64,000 nucleotides of DNA from Bartonella henselae str. Houston-1 (GCF_000046705.1 NC_005956.1:868001-932000); one strand, 5' to 3'; shown: positions 49,559 through 61,564, counted from the first letter of the stretch. The notes: a model not told the origin generated them from the sequence alone. Translations and numbers: made by a program.

Positions 49559-51832
49559 TTATCTGATATTGTTTCTTGCATATCGCTTTTGTTTTTTCGC
49601 TATAAATTTGTTTTTATGGTAGGACGCAGATGAAAAAGCTATTGGGCGAGGATCTGTTAAAAGTTCAAAACATAAAGCACCAGCAAAGGGCTGTACTTTT
49701 ATAAGCTTCACTTTTACTATATCAGTGAGTTGATAGCCTTTATGACTACGCTTTCCTACAAGGGTATGTTGCACTTCATCGAAATAATAATAATCATTTT
49801 TAAGTGTAGAAATATGCACAAAACCATCTATATTGAGTGTGTCAAGTGAAATAAAAAGACCTGCTTTTGTAACTCCAGAAACACGACCTGTAAAAGTGCA
49901 GCCGATTTTATTGGTTAAATAATGTGCGACAAGCCTATCAATCGTTTCTCTTTCAGCCATCATTGCTCGGCGTTCATAGAGAGAAATTTGTGTGGCGATT
50001 TCTGCAAGATTTTTTTCTTGTGTCTCTGTTAATTGGTCATTCCCTAACTTTAGAGCTTTAATGAGTGCTCGATGAATAACCAGATCAGCATAACGACGAA
50101 TTGGTGATGTAAAATGTGTATAGTTATGTAAGTTTAAACCAAAATGGCCGATATTTTGGGGGTTATATTCTGCTTGAGATTGTGTGCGCAAAATAACCTG
50201 ATTCACTAATTCTTGTTGCTGGGTATTCATAACCTTTTCTAAAATTCTATTAAGACGGGCTGATGTCAGTTCTGCGCCTCGAGAGAGTGATAAACCCAAA
50301 CTTTGAAGAAAACTCCGCAGTATTTCTTGTTTTGCAAGAGAGGGTTTATCATGAATTCGATAGATGAGGGGCTGGTGATGTTCTTTTAATGTTTCAGATG
50401 CTGCAATATTAGCTTGTATCATGAGTTCTTCAATCAAACGATGTGCTTCTAGGTATGTTTGTATTTCAACATCTTTAATGCATCCATTTTGATCAAGAAT
50501 AATTTTTTTTTCTGCTATTTCTAATTCTAGTGGTTGTCGACGATCCCGTGTAATTTTAAGGCATTCATAAGCTTTCCACAATGGTTGTAAGACATTTTCG
50601 AAAAGAGGAGCTATTTTTTCATTTATATTTCCCTCAATTGCTGACTGAACTTCTTGATAAGAGAGGTTAGCTCTTATACGTACCATAACACGATGAAAAC
50701 TATGTTTTCGTTTATTACCGTTTGCATCAAAAATCATACGAACTGCTAAAGCGGGTTTCTCTTTTCCTTCATGCAGAGAACATAAATTATTAGAAATACG
50801 TTCTGGAAGCATAGGCACAACGGTATCAGGAAAATAAACAGAATTTCCTCGCTTCAATGCTTCTTTATCTATAGCACTTCCGGTTTTGACATAGTAAGAA
50901 ACATCTGCGATTGCGACAACAATAATCCAACCGCCACTATTTGTAGGATCTTTGTCTTTTGTTGCATAAACTGCATCATCACGATCTTTTGCATCTGGTG
51001 GATCAATCGTAATGAGTGGCAATTGCCGCCAATCTTCACGATTTTCTATGCTGGCAGGTTTTACATTTTTGACTTGTTTAAGAACATCTTCAGGAAAAAT
51101 ATAAGGAATTCCTTTTGACAGAAGAGCAATCATTGAAAGTGTTTTTTCACTCTCAATATGTCCTAAAACATTTTTTATTTGTGCACTCTTTAGCCCATAA
51201 CCAGTATTTTTTTTAATTTCGACTTCAACAAAATCGCCGGATTGTACATGAATTTCTGAAGATGTATCAATAATCAATTCGCTTGTTTTGCGCTCAACAG
51301 AATCAAGACGCCATTGACCATTTTCTAATTTTCGTACAATGCCAAATGTGCTCTTTGGTGATACATCAATTTTACGAATAATTTTCCCTGTATAAGGGAG
51401 GCTTTGAGGCACTTTATTTCGAAAAATTTTTACAAGAATATGGTCTCCAACACCAACATTTATTCCTTTTGTACGATGAAAAGGGAGTATTTCAATCTTT
51501 GGTTTTGGACCATCTTCCCACTCAAGAGGTTGTGCAATAAAACTACCGTCTTCATCACGTGCAGTAATTTTTAAAATAGCAACCGCTGGTAATTGTCCTT
51601 TATTTCTTGCCTTTTTACGCTCCTTTGCTCCTAAGCTCTGATTTTTCAGATCACGCAATATATCTCGTAACCAAATACGAGAATCATTTTTTAAATTAAA
51701 AGCTTTTGCTATTTCACGTTTACTTGATCGACCAGGATTCTCATTAATAAAGGAGAGAATTTCTGCTTTATTAGGCAGCCGTCCCAAGTTCAGCGGTTGA
51801 AAATATTGTGTTTTTTTTTCACCTTTAGCCAA
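49559..51832 (-). CDS. rnr: Ribonuclease R
   Basis: A 757-residue 3'-5' exoribonuclease of RNA turnover. The RNB catalytic domain includes ITIDPPDAKDRDDAVYATKD with its metal-binding aspartates and HFGLNLHNYTHFTSPIRRYA. A C-terminal S1 domain (GRVSGVTKAGLFISLDTLNI) follows. The start appears to be a TTG only 3 bases after the topA stop, so it should be translated by coupling. It is last in the pyrB-pyrC-plsY-dprA-topA-rnr run. Confidence 0.93.
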   Translation of the reverse strand: MAKGEKKTQYFQPLNLGRLPNKAEILSFINENPGRSSKREIAKAFNLKNDSRIWLRDILRDLKNQSLGAKERKKARNKGQLPAVAILKITARDEDGSFIAQPLEWEDGPKPKIEILPFHRTKGINVGVGDHILVKIFRNKVPQSLPYTGKIIRKIDVSPKSTFGIVRKLENGQWRLDSVERKTSELIIDTSSEIHVQSGDFVEVEIKKNTGYGLKSAQIKNVLGHIESEKTLSMIALLSKGIPYIFPEDVLKQVKNVKPASIENREDWRQLPLITIDPPDAKDRDDAVYATKDKDPTNSGGWIIVVAIADVSYYVKTGSAIDKEALKRGNSVYFPDTVVPMLPERISNNLCSLHEGKEKPALAVRMIFDANGNKRKHSFHRVMVRIRANLSYQEVQSAIEGNINEKIAPLFENVLQPLWKAYECLKITRDRRQPLELEIAEKKIILDQNGCIKDVEIQTYLEAHRLIEELMIQANIAASETLKEHHQPLIYRIHDKPSLAKQEILRSFLQSLGLSLSRGAELTSARLNRILEKVMNTQQQELVNQVILRTQSQAEYNPQNIGHFGLNLHNYTHFTSPIRRYADLVIHRALIKALKLGNDQLTETQEKNLAEIATQISLYERRAMMAERETIDRLVAHYLTNKIGCTFTGRVSGVTKAGLFISLDTLNIDGFVHISTLKNDYYYFDEVQHTLVGKRSHKGYQLTDIVKVKLIKVQPFAGALCFELLTDPRPIAFSSASYHKNKFIAKKQKRYARNNIR

Positions 51833-51835
51833 AAT

Positions 51836-54397
51836 TTATGTCTCTTTTGTTTTAGTAGAAGCTCTTTTTAAGGTTGTTTTTTTACCGGATGCTTTAACCG
51901 ATATAAGTTCTAATGCTTCTGAAAGTGTCACATTAATTGGATCTTTATCTTTTGGCAATGTTGCATTAACTTTACCCCAATTAACATAGGGACCATAACG
52001 CCCGTTGCGCACGGTGACAACTCCCCCATCTGGGTGGTTCCCTAATGTTGCCAACGCTGCAGTTGTTGTTCTACTTCGCTTTGTTTTATTTTCTTGTTTT
52101 TCGGCAAGTACTGTAACAGCGCGATTGATGCCAATATCAAAAACTTCATCTACATTGAGAAGGGGAGCATATTTTCCATCATGCGTAAGGTATGGGCCAT
52201 ACCGGCCAATTGTTGCAGTGATTGTTTTGCCGGTTTCAGGATGAATACCAATTTCACGGGGCAAGGATATTAAAGACAAAGCTTTTTCAAGAGTGATTTT
52301 TTCTGCTTGCCATTCTTTTGGTAACCCTGCACGCTTAGCTTCTTTGCTTTCACCAAGTTGAATATAGGGCCCAAAACGACCATTGCGAAGAGTGACATCT
52401 TTTCCTGTTTTAGGGTCAACTCCAAGTATAACGGGTTCATCATTCCGTATGGCTTCATTCTCTTCTCCTGGATCTGTGCCAAGTTGGCGTGTATATTTGC
52501 ATTCGGGATAATTAGAACAGCCAACAAATGCACCATAACGACCGAGTTTTAATGATAACTGGCCGTTTGTACATAAGGGACAGGAACGAACATCACTTCC
52601 ATCTTCACGCACAGGAAAAGCAAGGGGTGCTAATGTTACATTTAAAACATCAAGAACATTTGTTATACGTAATTCTTGGATATTGGTAATAGAAGCATTA
52701 AATCCATCCCAAAAATCGCGCAATACATCTTTCCAAGAAAGCTTTCCATCCGATATAAGATCCAGTTTTTCCTCAAGATCTGCCGTGAAACCGTATTCTA
52801 CATAGCGATTAAAGAAATTTTCAAGAAAGGCTGTAACAATACGTCCTTTAACATCGGGAATAAGCTTTCGTTTATCAATTATGATATATCCACGATCAGA
52901 TAGTGTAGCCAATGTGGATGCATAGGTTGAAGGACGACCTATTCCTAGCTCTTCAAGCTTTTTAATTAGGGAAGCTTCAGAATAACGAGGAGGGGGTTCA
53001 GTGGTATGTTGTATGGCGTCAACCTTTTCTTTAGTAAGTTCTTCACCAGTATTAATTTGTGGCAAACGTGTTGTTTCGTTTTCTTCATTGTTTTCTTCAT
53101 CTCGTTGATCAGTGTAGAGAGAAAGAAAGCCATCAAAACGAATAACAGAACCTGTTGCGCGTAAATTTGCGTAATTTTCCCCTTGCTGTGCTTCAATTTC
53201 AACAGTTGTGCGTTCAATTTCAGCAGAACGCATTTGGCTAGCAACAGCGCGTTTCCATATCAGTTCATAGAGTTTTGCCTGATCGCTATCGAGGAAATTC
53301 CGTACTTGATTAGGAATACGTTGAAAATCGGTTGGACGGATGGCTTCATGTGCTTCCTGTGCATTTTTTGCTTTTGTTGAATAAAAACGTGGTTTTTCAG
53401 GAATATAATCACTACCAAAAGATTCATGAATTACTTTTCGTGCTGAATCTATGGCTTCTGGTGCTATTTGTACACCATCAGTACGCATATAGGTAATAAG
53501 CCCAGCCATTTCACCATTAATTTCAATCCCTTCATAGAGCTTTTGAGCAATTTGCATGGTACGAGAAGCTGAAAAGCCCAGTTTTGAAGAAGCCGCTTGT
53601 TGTAAAGTAGATGTTGTAAACGGAGGAAAAGGATTTCTCTTTGTAGGCTTTGCTTCAACACTGAGTGCATGATATTTTGCCTTCTCTAACATAAGGCGAA
53701 TTTGATCTGCTTGTTCTTGAGATTGAATGTCAAGCTTGCCAATCTTTTTTTGATTAAACATTGTTAATCTTGCTTGAAAGCCGTCATTGCGGATGGTTTT
53801 TAAGTCTGTTGTAATAGACCAATAATCCTCTTTGATAAAATGTTCTATTTCTGATTCACGATCACAAATAATACGCAGAGCAACAGATTGAACCCGACCA
53901 GCCGAACGTGCTCCGGGGAGTTTACGCCATAAAACAGGTGAGAGTGTAAAACCAACAAGATAATCGAGAGCACGACGTGCAAGATAAGCATTTACAAGTG
54001 ATGTATCAATATCACGTGGATTATTCATTGCATCAAGTACAGACTTTTTGGTAATGGCATTGAATACAACCCGCTTAACAGGTTTATCTTTTAAAACTTT
54101 TTTTTGACGAAGAACATCTAGAATATGCCATGAAATAGCTTCCCCTTCACGATCAGGGTCTGTCGCTAAGATAAGACTATCGGCTTCTTTAACTGCTTTT
54201 GCTATTTCATTTAAACGTTTAGCGGCAGCAGAATCTACATCCCATTTCATAGAAAAATCTTGATCAGGTAGAACGGAGCCGTCTTTTGCGGGCAAATCAC
54301 GAACATGTCCAAATGATGCTACTACTTTATATTGAGATCCAAGATATTTATTAATTGTTTTTGCTTTTGCTGGAGATTCAACGATAACGATATTCAT
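51836..54397 (-). CDS. topA: DNA topoisomerase I
   Basis: Relaxes negative supercoils. The TOPRIM region has NIVIVESPAKAKTINKYLG and ATDPDREGEAISWH. The active-site tyrosine is in GLITYMRTDG, and a zinc finger CPLC...CSNYPECKYTR follows near residue 610. Repeated IGRYGPY/NGRFGPY C-terminal modules complete the 853-residue protein. It is co-directional with dprA and rnr. Confidence 0.96.
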   Translation of the reverse strand: MNIVIVESPAKAKTINKYLGSQYKVVASFGHVRDLPAKDGSVLPDQDFSMKWDVDSAAAKRLNEIAKAVKEADSLILATDPDREGEAISWHILDVLRQKKVLKDKPVKRVVFNAITKKSVLDAMNNPRDIDTSLVNAYLARRALDYLVGFTLSPVLWRKLPGARSAGRVQSVALRIICDRESEIEHFIKEDYWSITTDLKTIRNDGFQARLTMFNQKKIGKLDIQSQEQADQIRLMLEKAKYHALSVEAKPTKRNPFPPFTTSTLQQAASSKLGFSASRTMQIAQKLYEGIEINGEMAGLITYMRTDGVQIAPEAIDSARKVIHESFGSDYIPEKPRFYSTKAKNAQEAHEAIRPTDFQRIPNQVRNFLDSDQAKLYELIWKRAVASQMRSAEIERTTVEIEAQQGENYANLRATGSVIRFDGFLSLYTDQRDEENNEENETTRLPQINTGEELTKEKVDAIQHTTEPPPRYSEASLIKKLEELGIGRPSTYASTLATLSDRGYIIIDKRKLIPDVKGRIVTAFLENFFNRYVEYGFTADLEEKLDLISDGKLSWKDVLRDFWDGFNASITNIQELRITNVLDVLNVTLAPLAFPVREDGSDVRSCPLCTNGQLSLKLGRYGAFVGCSNYPECKYTRQLGTDPGEENEAIRNDEPVILGVDPKTGKDVTLRNGRFGPYIQLGESKEAKRAGLPKEWQAEKITLEKALSLISLPREIGIHPETGKTITATIGRYGPYLTHDGKYAPLLNVDEVFDIGINRAVTVLAEKQENKTKRSRTTTAALATLGNHPDGGVVTVRNGRYGPYVNWGKVNATLPKDKDPINVTLSEALELISVKASGKKTTLKRASTKTKET

Positions 54398-54640
54398 AAT
54401 TTTACCCGAATGTTGAAATAAAAAATTTTTTTATAAACTTCTTTTCCAGGAATAGCCAATGGCAATTGGTTAAGAACACATAAAAAAACATTAATATTAT
54501 ACAGCTTGTGATTGTTATTGTTAAAATACACCCTATATGGAATTACACGATTTATTTCCACGGTTAATATAAAAACATAAGACGAAATACTAAGATAACG
54601 TCTATTGAGAGGTGGGGAGAATACTCAAGGATAGAAGATT

Positions 54641-54847
54641 ATGTTTATAAATCATTTAAAAATTATCCAATATATTACAGATATGTCAAAACAAATGAAC
54701 CAGATGGCGCGTCAAGCGCGAAGTCCTCTTTTAGCATTACTTTTGGATATGGCAGCTAAAGAAGGGCAGAGTATTATTAATAGTGCGGAGGCTCTTGGAG
54801 AAGATCAAAATTCGACAATGACACATAACCACCAGAGTGTCGAATAA
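54641..54847 (+). CDS. Small hypothetical protein
   Basis: 68 residues; an AAGGA-containing stretch lies upstream of ATG 54641. The core MNQMARQARSPLLALLLDMA is amphipathic, followed by an acidic, His-containing tail. It overlaps the 3' end of the convergent dprA by 71 bases. I do not recognise it; it may be real because the ORF has a plausible ribosome site, but evidence is thin. Confidence 0.35.
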   Translation: MFINHLKIIQYITDMSKQMNQMARQARSPLLALLLDMAAKEGQSIINSAEALGEDQNSTMTHNHQSVE

Positions 54848-56009
54848 GCTTTCCAGCAAGTTCGAGTTCAACCAATAAAAGGTAGAGGTTTGAGAGGGAG
54901 ACACCTGAATTGGTGCTCAGTGTGTCTAAGTCAATGGGTGTTGTTGAGAGAGCAGAGAGAACAGCACGACGTTCTCTCTCATCTCCAACAAAAGAGGTAA
55001 TCTTTGTTTTTTTATCAGATGAATTAAAACAGTCCTTTTCAAGTTGCAGAGAAGGTAATTCTTCAAAGAAGTTAAGTTGGTGATTTGTAGGCGTTGGAAT
55101 TAATGGTGTCAGTGTTTCTATAATGTCAGAAGGGTGTGTGGTTAGCAAGGCTCCATCCTTTAGGAGGTTGTTTGTACCAACGGATCTTGGATCAAGTGGA
55201 GAACCGGGAATGGCAAAAGTCAGTCGTCCCATTTCGGCAGCTTGACGCGCAGTAATAAGGGATCCTGACTGTAGTGCAGCCTCTACAACCAATAATCCAA
55301 GTGAGAGACCTGCAATAATACGGTTTCTTCTTGGAAAATCGATAGCGCGTGGTTTCCATCCAATGGGCATTTCACTGATAATTGCTCCACCATTTGCGAT
55401 AATATCTTCGTGCAGCTTTTTGTTTTCAGGGGGATAGATGTGATCAATTCCACCAGCCATTACTGCAACTGTCCCCGTTTGTAGACTCGCTTGATGTGCA
55501 ATGCTATCAATTCCACGTGCTAATCCGGAAATAATTGTAAAATCGGCGTTTCCAAGAAAATGAGCAAATTGAGCAGCCAGTTTTTTGCCTGCCGCCGAAG
55601 CATTTCGAGATCCCACAATTCCAACAGAAGCTTTCTCAAAAACTGAAACATTGCCTTTGATAGCAATAAGCGGCGGTGATGCTTCTGTAACTTTAAGAAA
55701 GGTTGGATAATCCGGTTCTCCTATACCAACAAACCGAATACCTAATTTTTCGGCTTCTTGCATTTCTTTTTCAGCGTCTTCTAATGTTGCTATTCGGATG
55801 GATGTAGCAAGACCACCTTTTCTACTAAGCTCAGGAAGTGCTGCCAAAGCATTTTCTGCTGTTTTATAATGATCAATGAGATTGCGAAAACTCACTGCTC
55901 CAATATTTTCGCTACGCAACAATCGTAACCAGTTTAGACGTTGACGATCAGTGAGCAGGATTCCTTTATTTACCCCCGTTTTGTGTCCCAATTTTGCTTT
56001 CTTTCCCAA
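54777..56009 (-). CDS. dprA: DNA processing protein DprA
   Basis: Loads RecA on incoming single-stranded DNA in natural transformation, and is widespread even in species not known to transform. The Rossmann-like domain has [39 protein letters not shown] and [19 protein letters not shown], with [20 protein letters not shown] and GSLITAR. A C-terminal winged-helix ([18 protein letters not shown]) follows. 410 residues; its start overlaps plsY by 44 bases. Confidence 0.94.
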   Translation of the reverse strand: MGKKAKLGHKTGVNKGILLTDRQRLNWLRLLRSENIGAVSFRNLIDHYKTAENALAALPELSRKGGLATSIRIATLEDAEKEMQEAEKLGIRFVGIGEPDYPTFLKVTEASPPLIAIKGNVSVFEKASVGIVGSRNASAAGKKLAAQFAHFLGNADFTIISGLARGIDSIAHQASLQTGTVAVMAGGIDHIYPPENKKLHEDIIANGGAIISEMPIGWKPRAIDFPRRNRIIAGLSLGLLVVEAALQSGSLITARQAAEMGRLTFAIPGSPLDPRSVGTNNLLKDGALLTTHPSDIIETLTPLIPTPTNHQLNFFEELPSLQLEKDCFNSSDKKTKITSFVGDERERRAVLSALSTTPIDLDTLSTNSGVSLSNLYLLLVELELAGKLIRHSGGYVSLSNFDLLQEPPHY

Positions 56010-56601
56010 CTAACAATCTACCAATATTTGCATGATGTTTTATCATCACCAATAGGCTCATAATTACTAGTATACAATGAGCATAGAGATAAGGATAGGA
56101 AAAATGAACAAATATTGGAGTGATAATAACAGCAATGAGTGCGGATAATGAAGAGTAACGTGTAATGAGAAAAAGCACTATCCACGCAGTGATAAAAACA
56201 ATTGCTGCTGGCCAATATAATCCTAAGCAAACACCTAGATAGGTAGCAACACCCTTACCACCTTTAAATTTAAGCCATACAGGGAAAAGATGTCCTAAAA
56301 AAGCAAAAAAACCAGCAAGAGAAATAAAGATATTATTTTCTATCGGATCAGTTAAAAATTTTATAACAAGAATAACAAGAGTCCCTTTTAATATGTCACA
56401 AAGAAGTGTCAGAGCAGCAACTTTTTTATTTCCTGTTCGTAAAACATTTGTAGCTCCAATATTTCCTGAACCAATTGTTCTTACATCGCCAAGTTTTGCT
56501 AATTTTGTAAGAAGCAAGCCAAATGGGATAGACCCAATGAGATAAGATATCAGAAAGATAAGCCATGTAGTAAATTGAAAAAGTATTTCACCTTCATTCA
56601 T
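55966..56601 (-). CDS. plsY: Glycerol-3-phosphate acyltransferase PlsY
   Basis: Integral inner-membrane enzyme that uses the acyl-phosphate made by PlsX. The motifs [30 protein letters not shown] and [13 protein letters not shown] are diagnostic, with several membrane spans. 211 residues. It lies between pyrC and dprA, as in relatives. Confidence 0.95.
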   Translation of the reverse strand: MNEGEILFQFTTWLIFLISYLIGSIPFGLLLTKLAKLGDVRTIGSGNIGATNVLRTGNKKVAALTLLCDILKGTLVILVIKFLTDPIENNIFISLAGFFAFLGHLFPVWLKFKGGKGVATYLGVCLGLYWPAAIVFITAWIVLFLITRYSSLSALIAVIITPIFVHFSYPYLYAHCILVIMSLLVMIKHHANIGRLLVGKESKIGTQNGGK

Positions 56602-56619
56602 TAAAAACCCCCATGAAGT

Positions 56620-57915
56620 TTATTGATCAAGTTTAAAAATTGATTGTCCTTTAACAAAGGTTTGGAGAACACGTCCTTGGAAGTGTGCCTTCTCAAAAGG
56701 TGTATTTTTTGAACGTGAATACAGCTTCTCTGGAGAAACTATCCATGGTTCATCAAGGTCAACTAAAATAAGGTCTGCATGAGTGCCTTTTCTAAGTGTT
56801 CCCGCATTGAGATCAAAGAGTTTTGCAGGTGTTGTTGACAAAAGTTCAGTTAATCGGAGAAGAGAAATGGTTCCGTTATGATAAAGGCGTAAAGCTGCAC
56901 TCAATAAAGTTTCCATGCCAATGGCACCTATGGCTGCCTCACTAAATGGTAGATTTTTTTTATCAAGACTTTGAGGATCATGAGAAGAAACGATAATATC
57001 CACTGTTCCATCTTTTATTGCTTCAATCATTGCTATACGATCTTCTTCTGTACGCAATGGAGGTATGAGGCGAAAAGAGGTGCGATATTCACCAATATCA
57101 TTTTCATTGAAAGATAAGTGATTAATAGATACACCGGCTGAAATTTTCTCACTCCGTTGCTTGCTTAAACGAAGTGCGTCAGCAGACAGTGCTGTTGATA
57201 TTTGTGCGGCATGATAGCGTGTTTGTGTTAATGCTGCTAAGCGCAAATCTCTTTCGAGTGGAATAACTTCTGCTTCGCGCGGTATTCCAGAAAGTCCAAG
57301 CCAACTGGCTAGAAGACCTTCGTTCATAACGCCTTGTCCTATGAGATCCTTGTCTTGTGTTTCGTGCATCAATGGGACATCGAAGTCGCGTGCATAAGTC
57401 ATTGCACGCCGCATAACAGATGAATTTTGAAGTGTTTTTTTTCCTTCACTAAAAGCAACTGCTCCTGCATCCTTTAGCAAGCCAAATTCGGCTATTTCCT
57501 GTCCGTTGAAACCTTGAGTAATGGCAGCAACGGGATAAATATTAACTGATGAAATTTCCTGTGCTGTATGCGTAATAAATTTAACAAGCGCTATATTATC
57601 GATGACTGGATTCGTATTTGGCATCATAAGAAAGGAAGTAATGCCTCCTGCTGCTGCAGATTGGCTTGCTGAAGCTAGCGTTTCCCGGCTTTCATTTCCT
57701 GGTTCTCCAACAAAAACGCGGGCATCAACAAGTCCAGGGAGAATTGCTTTATTTTGCGCATTAATAATTTCTGCCCCTTCGGGGATTCCTTGATTAAGGG
57801 CTTCTTTTCCAGCGGCTATAATCAGTCCATTTTCAACAATAACGGTACCAATTTCATCGATTGTACGGGAAGGATCAATAATACGAGCGTTTTGAAAAAC
57901 AATTGGCTTTGTCAT
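56620..57915 (-). CDS. pyrC: Dihydroorotase-like protein (pyrC homologue lacking HxH)
   Basis: 431 residues of the amidohydrolase fold, class I dihydroorotase-like. The usual metal site PG(L/F)-D-x-H-x-H is replaced: residues 60-73 read [14 protein letters not shown], so R66 and F68 stand where the histidines should be. The later metal region reads [11 protein letters not shown]. This matches noncatalytic PyrC-like partners that bind and stabilise aspartate carbamoyltransferase. Its ATG overlaps the pyrB stop by 4 bases, supporting a PyrB complex. A separate catalytic dihydroorotase would be expected elsewhere. Confidence 0.85.
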   Translation of the reverse strand: MTKPIVFQNARIIDPSRTIDEIGTVIVENGLIIAAGKEALNQGIPEGAEIINAQNKAILPGLVDARVFVGEPGNESRETLASASQSAAAGGITSFLMMPNTNPVIDNIALVKFITHTAQEISSVNIYPVAAITQGFNGQEIAEFGLLKDAGAVAFSEGKKTLQNSSVMRRAMTYARDFDVPLMHETQDKDLIGQGVMNEGLLASWLGLSGIPREAEVIPLERDLRLAALTQTRYHAAQISTALSADALRLSKQRSEKISAGVSINHLSFNENDIGEYRTSFRLIPPLRTEEDRIAMIEAIKDGTVDIIVSSHDPQSLDKKNLPFSEAAIGAIGMETLLSAALRLYHNGTISLLRLTELLSTTPAKLFDLNAGTLRKGTHADLILVDLDEPWIVSPEKLYSRSKNTPFEKAHFQGRVLQTFVKGQSIFKLDQ

Positions 57916-58877
57916 TTTTTTTCTCCACTTGCCTTAAGGCGTGAATCTAATAAAGCTTCCATGACAGCCATACGCACAGCAATGCCCATTTCGACTTGTG
58001 TATGAATCATGCTTTGTGGTCCATCTGCGATATCAGATGCGATTTCTACACCACGGTTTATTGGGCCAGGATGTAGAATAATACAATCACTTTTAGCATA
58101 AGCTAAATTCTCTTTATGTAAGCCGAAATAATGAAAATATTCACGAATGGAGGGAATAAAGGAACCTGTCATACGTTCTTGTTGTAAGCGCAGCATCATG
58201 ATGACATCAGCACCTTTAAGACCTTCTTTCATGGTGTTATAAACTTCAACGCTCATATCTGCGATGCTTGCTGGTAAAAGTGTTGAAGGAGCGATAACAC
58301 GAACACATGCTCCTAAAGCGTTGAGACTGAGGATGTTGGAACGTGCGACACGTGAATGCAAGATATCACCACAAATTGCAACAGTTAATCCTTCAATACG
58401 GCCTTTTGTTCTTTGAATGGTCAGAGCATCTAATAAAGCCTGCGTTGGATGTTCATGTGCACCATCACCTGCATTAATGACACAACAGTCAACTTTTTGC
58501 GCTAACAAAGCAGCTGCTCCGGCACAACTATGACGAATGACCAATATATCTGGCTTCATCGCATTGAGGGTTGTGGCTGTATCAACCAATGTTTCCCCCT
58601 TTTTTACAGATGAATTGCCAATAGCCATACTCATCACGTCTGCTCCTAACCGTTTGCCGGCCAATTCAAATGAAGATTGTGTTCGTGTAGAAGCTTCAAA
58701 GAAGAGATTAATTTGCGTACGCCCATGCAATATGGATTGTTTTTTATCACTTTTTTTTAAGAAAGGAACATTCGCATTTGCTCGATCAAGCAATATGGTA
58801 AGGTCTTGCACACTTAGATCTTTAATACCTAACAGATGTTGGTGGGGGAAAAGGGAAAAAAAAGTATTTTGAGTCAT
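57912..58877 (-). CDS. pyrB: Aspartate carbamoyltransferase catalytic subunit
   Basis: Second step of pyrimidine synthesis. The carbamoyl-phosphate site [20 protein letters not shown] and [20 protein letters not shown] are diagnostic, with [15 protein letters not shown] near the end. 321 residues. First gene of the pyrB-pyrC-plsY-dprA-topA-rnr run; divergent from the acyl-CoA dehydrogenase-like gene. Confidence 0.95.
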   Translation of the reverse strand: MTQNTFFSLFPHQHLLGIKDLSVQDLTILLDRANANVPFLKKSDKKQSILHGRTQINLFFEASTRTQSSFELAGKRLGADVMSMAIGNSSVKKGETLVDTATTLNAMKPDILVIRHSCAGAAALLAQKVDCCVINAGDGAHEHPTQALLDALTIQRTKGRIEGLTVAICGDILHSRVARSNILSLNALGACVRVIAPSTLLPASIADMSVEVYNTMKEGLKGADVIMMLRLQQERMTGSFIPSIREYFHYFGLHKENLAYAKSDCIILHPGPINRGVEIASDIADGPQSMIHTQVEMGIAVRMAVMEALLDSRLKASGEKK

Positions 58878-59003
58878 AGCATTCTTTTCTATCTCTCTCT
58901 AAAGAGATTAAACAAGCATTTGTTTGGATATGATAAATATTTTTTAACTGCAAAAAAACAAATAGTCTATGATATGAATGATTTGAATAATAGGAATATG
59001 CCT

Positions 59004-60632
59004 ATGAGTGGTGTACTTGCGCAAAACTCCCGCCGAAAAAATGCATTTCTCAGTGATACGCTGATGTTTCGCATTGCGTCCACTTTGCCTACATTTTTGT
59101 TAGCAAGTTTTGAAGAAATAGGAGATTTTGTAGCCAGCCGTAAAGCATGGGAGCTTGCCTCTTTGGCGAATCGTTATCGGCCAATGTTACGTTATAACGA
59201 CGAATGGGGGAAACCAACAGAAAAATTAGAGATACACTCTTCTTACAAAGCTCTTCAACAATATTCCAGACAAGCTGGTTTGGTCACTTCACTTTGGGAA
59301 AACACCAGTTCAGAAAATGGGATACGCTATCAAGCACGTGCTATTCGCTTGGCCTTATCTGCCAGCCTAGAAACGGGGCATTTGAATGAAGTTATTATTA
59401 CAAGTGCCGCTATTGCAGTTTTAATTAGTGATGTTGAGCTTTTTAAAAAATGGCAAAATGCACTCTTATCGCGTCAATATGATTTGTCATCCAAGCCTGT
59501 TAATAGTAAAAAAGCAGCTTCATTAACTTGTGCTTTTGACGATTTTGAGAAACACGAAAAACACTCTTTCAATTTTCCAAGTGTTAAAAAAATTTCTTTT
59601 GATGAAAAAATGGGACGTGATCTCTATCGTTTAAATGTTGTAAAAACCAATGTTATTAATCCTATAGTTGATGGATATCTTGTTAGTGCAGAATTAGATG
59701 GTCATTTAAGTTGCTTTTTAGTTCCACGCATGCAGGAAAATGGTGCATTAAATGGGTCTATATCGATTCGTCATTTGATACTCCGTTCCGGAGAAACCTC
59801 AACGCCAGAGGGTATTGTTGAGTTTCAAGGCAGTTGTGGTTGGCTTTTGGGAAATGCTGGAGAAGGCATTAAGGTTATTAAGGATATCGAAACGATGATG
59901 CGTTTCGATCAATCTGTCGTATCAGCAGGTGTTCTGCGGGCTGCTCTTCAATTTGCTATAGATTTCTTTCGGCAAAAGATGCCAAATCAACCTTTGTCTC
60001 CACTGACAGAACGTATTTTTGCAGATATTGCACTTGATATTGCTGCCGCACAAGCATTGGTTTTGCGTCTAGCGCGAGCATTTGACAATGCTGCAAATGA
60101 TCGCTCTGAAGCAGCTTTTGCACGAATTATGACACCTATTATTGCTTATCATGTGAGCCAATTAGTTGTTCCTATTATTGGTGAAATTATTGCCCAGCTT
60201 GGCATCGAAAGCTTTATAGAGGACAATCCACTATCGCAAATGTTGTGTAATGGACCTGCACGGATTGTGAGAAATACTTCTGCTAATCAATTGGTAAAAG
60301 ATGCAATTCTCATAGCTGAAAAAGCACCGGGATTATTTCAGAAATTGTTAGAAAAAACTGCTCTTGATATTGGTCCAGCAGGGCCAAGAGCAATTGAGAT
60401 TATTAAATCTGCTGCAGAAATGGCATCGGCAAATGAAGGAGCTGGGAGATTTTTTGTTGAACAAGTGGCATATGCAGTTGCAGCGGCATCGTTACGATCT
60501 ACAGATATAGAGCATGTTGCAAGTGCTTATATGGAAAGCCGTCTTGGGGGACAATGGAGATCTTCCTATGGTATGCTGATTGCACGATATAATGCAGGAC
60601 TTTTGTTAAATGTTCTTTATCCTTCTATATGA
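59004..60632 (+). CDS. Acyl-CoA dehydrogenase family protein (AidB-like)
   Basis: About 542 residues. The mid region has [20 protein letters not shown] and [20 protein letters not shown], similar to the FAD-binding beta domain. The C-terminal helical domain has [20 protein letters not shown] and [20 protein letters not shown]. Length and the extended C-terminus fit AidB-like members more than beta-oxidation enzymes. The ATG at 59004 (MSGVLAQ) has AGGA 8 bases upstream; longer frames from 58836 lack support. The substrate is unknown. Overlaps ruvX (convergent) by 16 bases. Confidence 0.82.
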   Translation: MSGVLAQNSRRKNAFLSDTLMFRIASTLPTFLLASFEEIGDFVASRKAWELASLANRYRPMLRYNDEWGKPTEKLEIHSSYKALQQYSRQAGLVTSLWENTSSENGIRYQARAIRLALSASLETGHLNEVIITSAAIAVLISDVELFKKWQNALLSRQYDLSSKPVNSKKAASLTCAFDDFEKHEKHSFNFPSVKKISFDEKMGRDLYRLNVVKTNVINPIVDGYLVSAELDGHLSCFLVPRMQENGALNGSISIRHLILRSGETSTPEGIVEFQGSCGWLLGNAGEGIKVIKDIETMMRFDQSVVSAGVLRAALQFAIDFFRQKMPNQPLSPLTERIFADIALDIAAAQALVLRLARAFDNAANDRSEAAFARIMTPIIAYHVSQLVVPIIGEIIAQLGIESFIEDNPLSQMLCNGPARIVRNTSANQLVKDAILIAEKAPGLFQKLLEKTALDIGPAGPRAIEIIKSAAEMASANEGAGRFFVEQVAYAVAAASLRSTDIEHVASAYMESRLGGQWRSSYGMLIARYNAGLLLNVLYPSI

Positions 60633-61096
60633 TGAAGGTTGTGGATTCTATTGAGAGCACCTTGTAATATGAATGCGGCGGCAGCAGAATCAATCCGAGT
60701 TGCTCTTTTAGCGCGTGATACATCCATTTCGAGAAGAGAGCGTTCTGCAGCAATCGTCGATAAGCGTTCGTCCCAAAAAACAAATGGAATTTCTGTATAT
60801 GCTTCCATATTTCTGACAAAAGTTCTAGTTGCTTGAGCACGAGGGCCACTGCTTCCATTCATGTTAAGAGGTAACCCAATAATAATAACGCCCACATTTT
60901 CATGGTCAAAAATTTTTATAAGTGTTTGAGCATCTACCGTAAATTTTTGTCGTTGGAGTACAGAACGCGGATTTGAAAAAATTAGCCCTCTATCAGAAAC
61001 CGCAATTCCGATAGTTTTCGTACCCAAATCCAACCCTGCTATTATTTGCCCGGGCAAAAGATGTATCATAACTTCATTTATGTTAATAATGGCCAT
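60617..61096 (-). CDS. ruvX: Putative pre-16S rRNA nuclease / Holliday junction resolvase RuvX
   Basis: YqgF-family RNase H-fold nuclease. [20 protein letters not shown] carries the first catalytic Asp, [20 protein letters not shown] the second strand, and [14 protein letters not shown] plus [11 protein letters not shown] the C-terminal acidic residues. 159 residues. In E. coli the relative is involved in 16S rRNA 5' processing. It is divergent from gatC. Confidence 0.92.
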   Translation of the reverse strand: MAIININEVMIHLLPGQIIAGLDLGTKTIGIAVSDRGLIFSNPRSVLQRQKFTVDAQTLIKIFDHENVGVIIIGLPLNMNGSSGPRAQATRTFVRNMEAYTEIPFVFWDERLSTIAAERSLLEMDVSRAKRATRIDSAAAAFILQGALNRIHNLHHIEG

Positions 61097-61245
61097 ATGC
61101 TTTATAATTTAAGTTCTTTATTGTTTTAGATTTATACTTATATTCTTTATTTGGATTATCAATATTCTTGCGCTTGCAAACGCAGACTTGTATAGCCAGA
61201 ATATGAATAAATGAATATCAAAATAAAAAAGCAGAAAGGCGTAAT

Positions 61246-61533
61246 ATGTCTGTTGATCAGGAAACAGTCAAGCGGGTATCACATTTAGCGCGCATTGCTC
61301 TTCATAACGATGAAGTAGAACTTATGACAAAAGAACTTAATGTCATTTTAGGTTTTGTGGAACAATTGAGTGAAGTTGATGTCAGTGGAGTTGAGCCATT
61401 AACATCAGTGATGCCAATGACTTTAAGAATGCGTGAAGATAGTGTCACAGATGGTGATAAAGTAGCAGATATTGTAGCAAATGCACCTGTTACAGAAGAA
61501 AATTTTTTTCTTGTCTCAAAAGTCGTCGAATAA
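61246..61533 (+). CDS. gatC: Glutamyl-tRNA(Gln)/aspartyl-tRNA(Asn) amidotransferase subunit C
   Basis: 95-residue stabilising subunit of the GatCAB amidotransferase. [20 protein letters not shown] and the [20 protein letters not shown] stretch, ending with [17 protein letters not shown], are typical. Starts the gatC-gatA operon; gatB is not in the window. Confidence 0.94.
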   Translation: MSVDQETVKRVSHLARIALHNDEVELMTKELNVILGFVEQLSEVDVSGVEPLTSVMPMTLRMREDSVTDGDKVADIVANAPVTEENFFLVSKVVE

Positions 61534-61564
61534 CTTTTTATATTTTTAAAATTTGAGAACCAAT

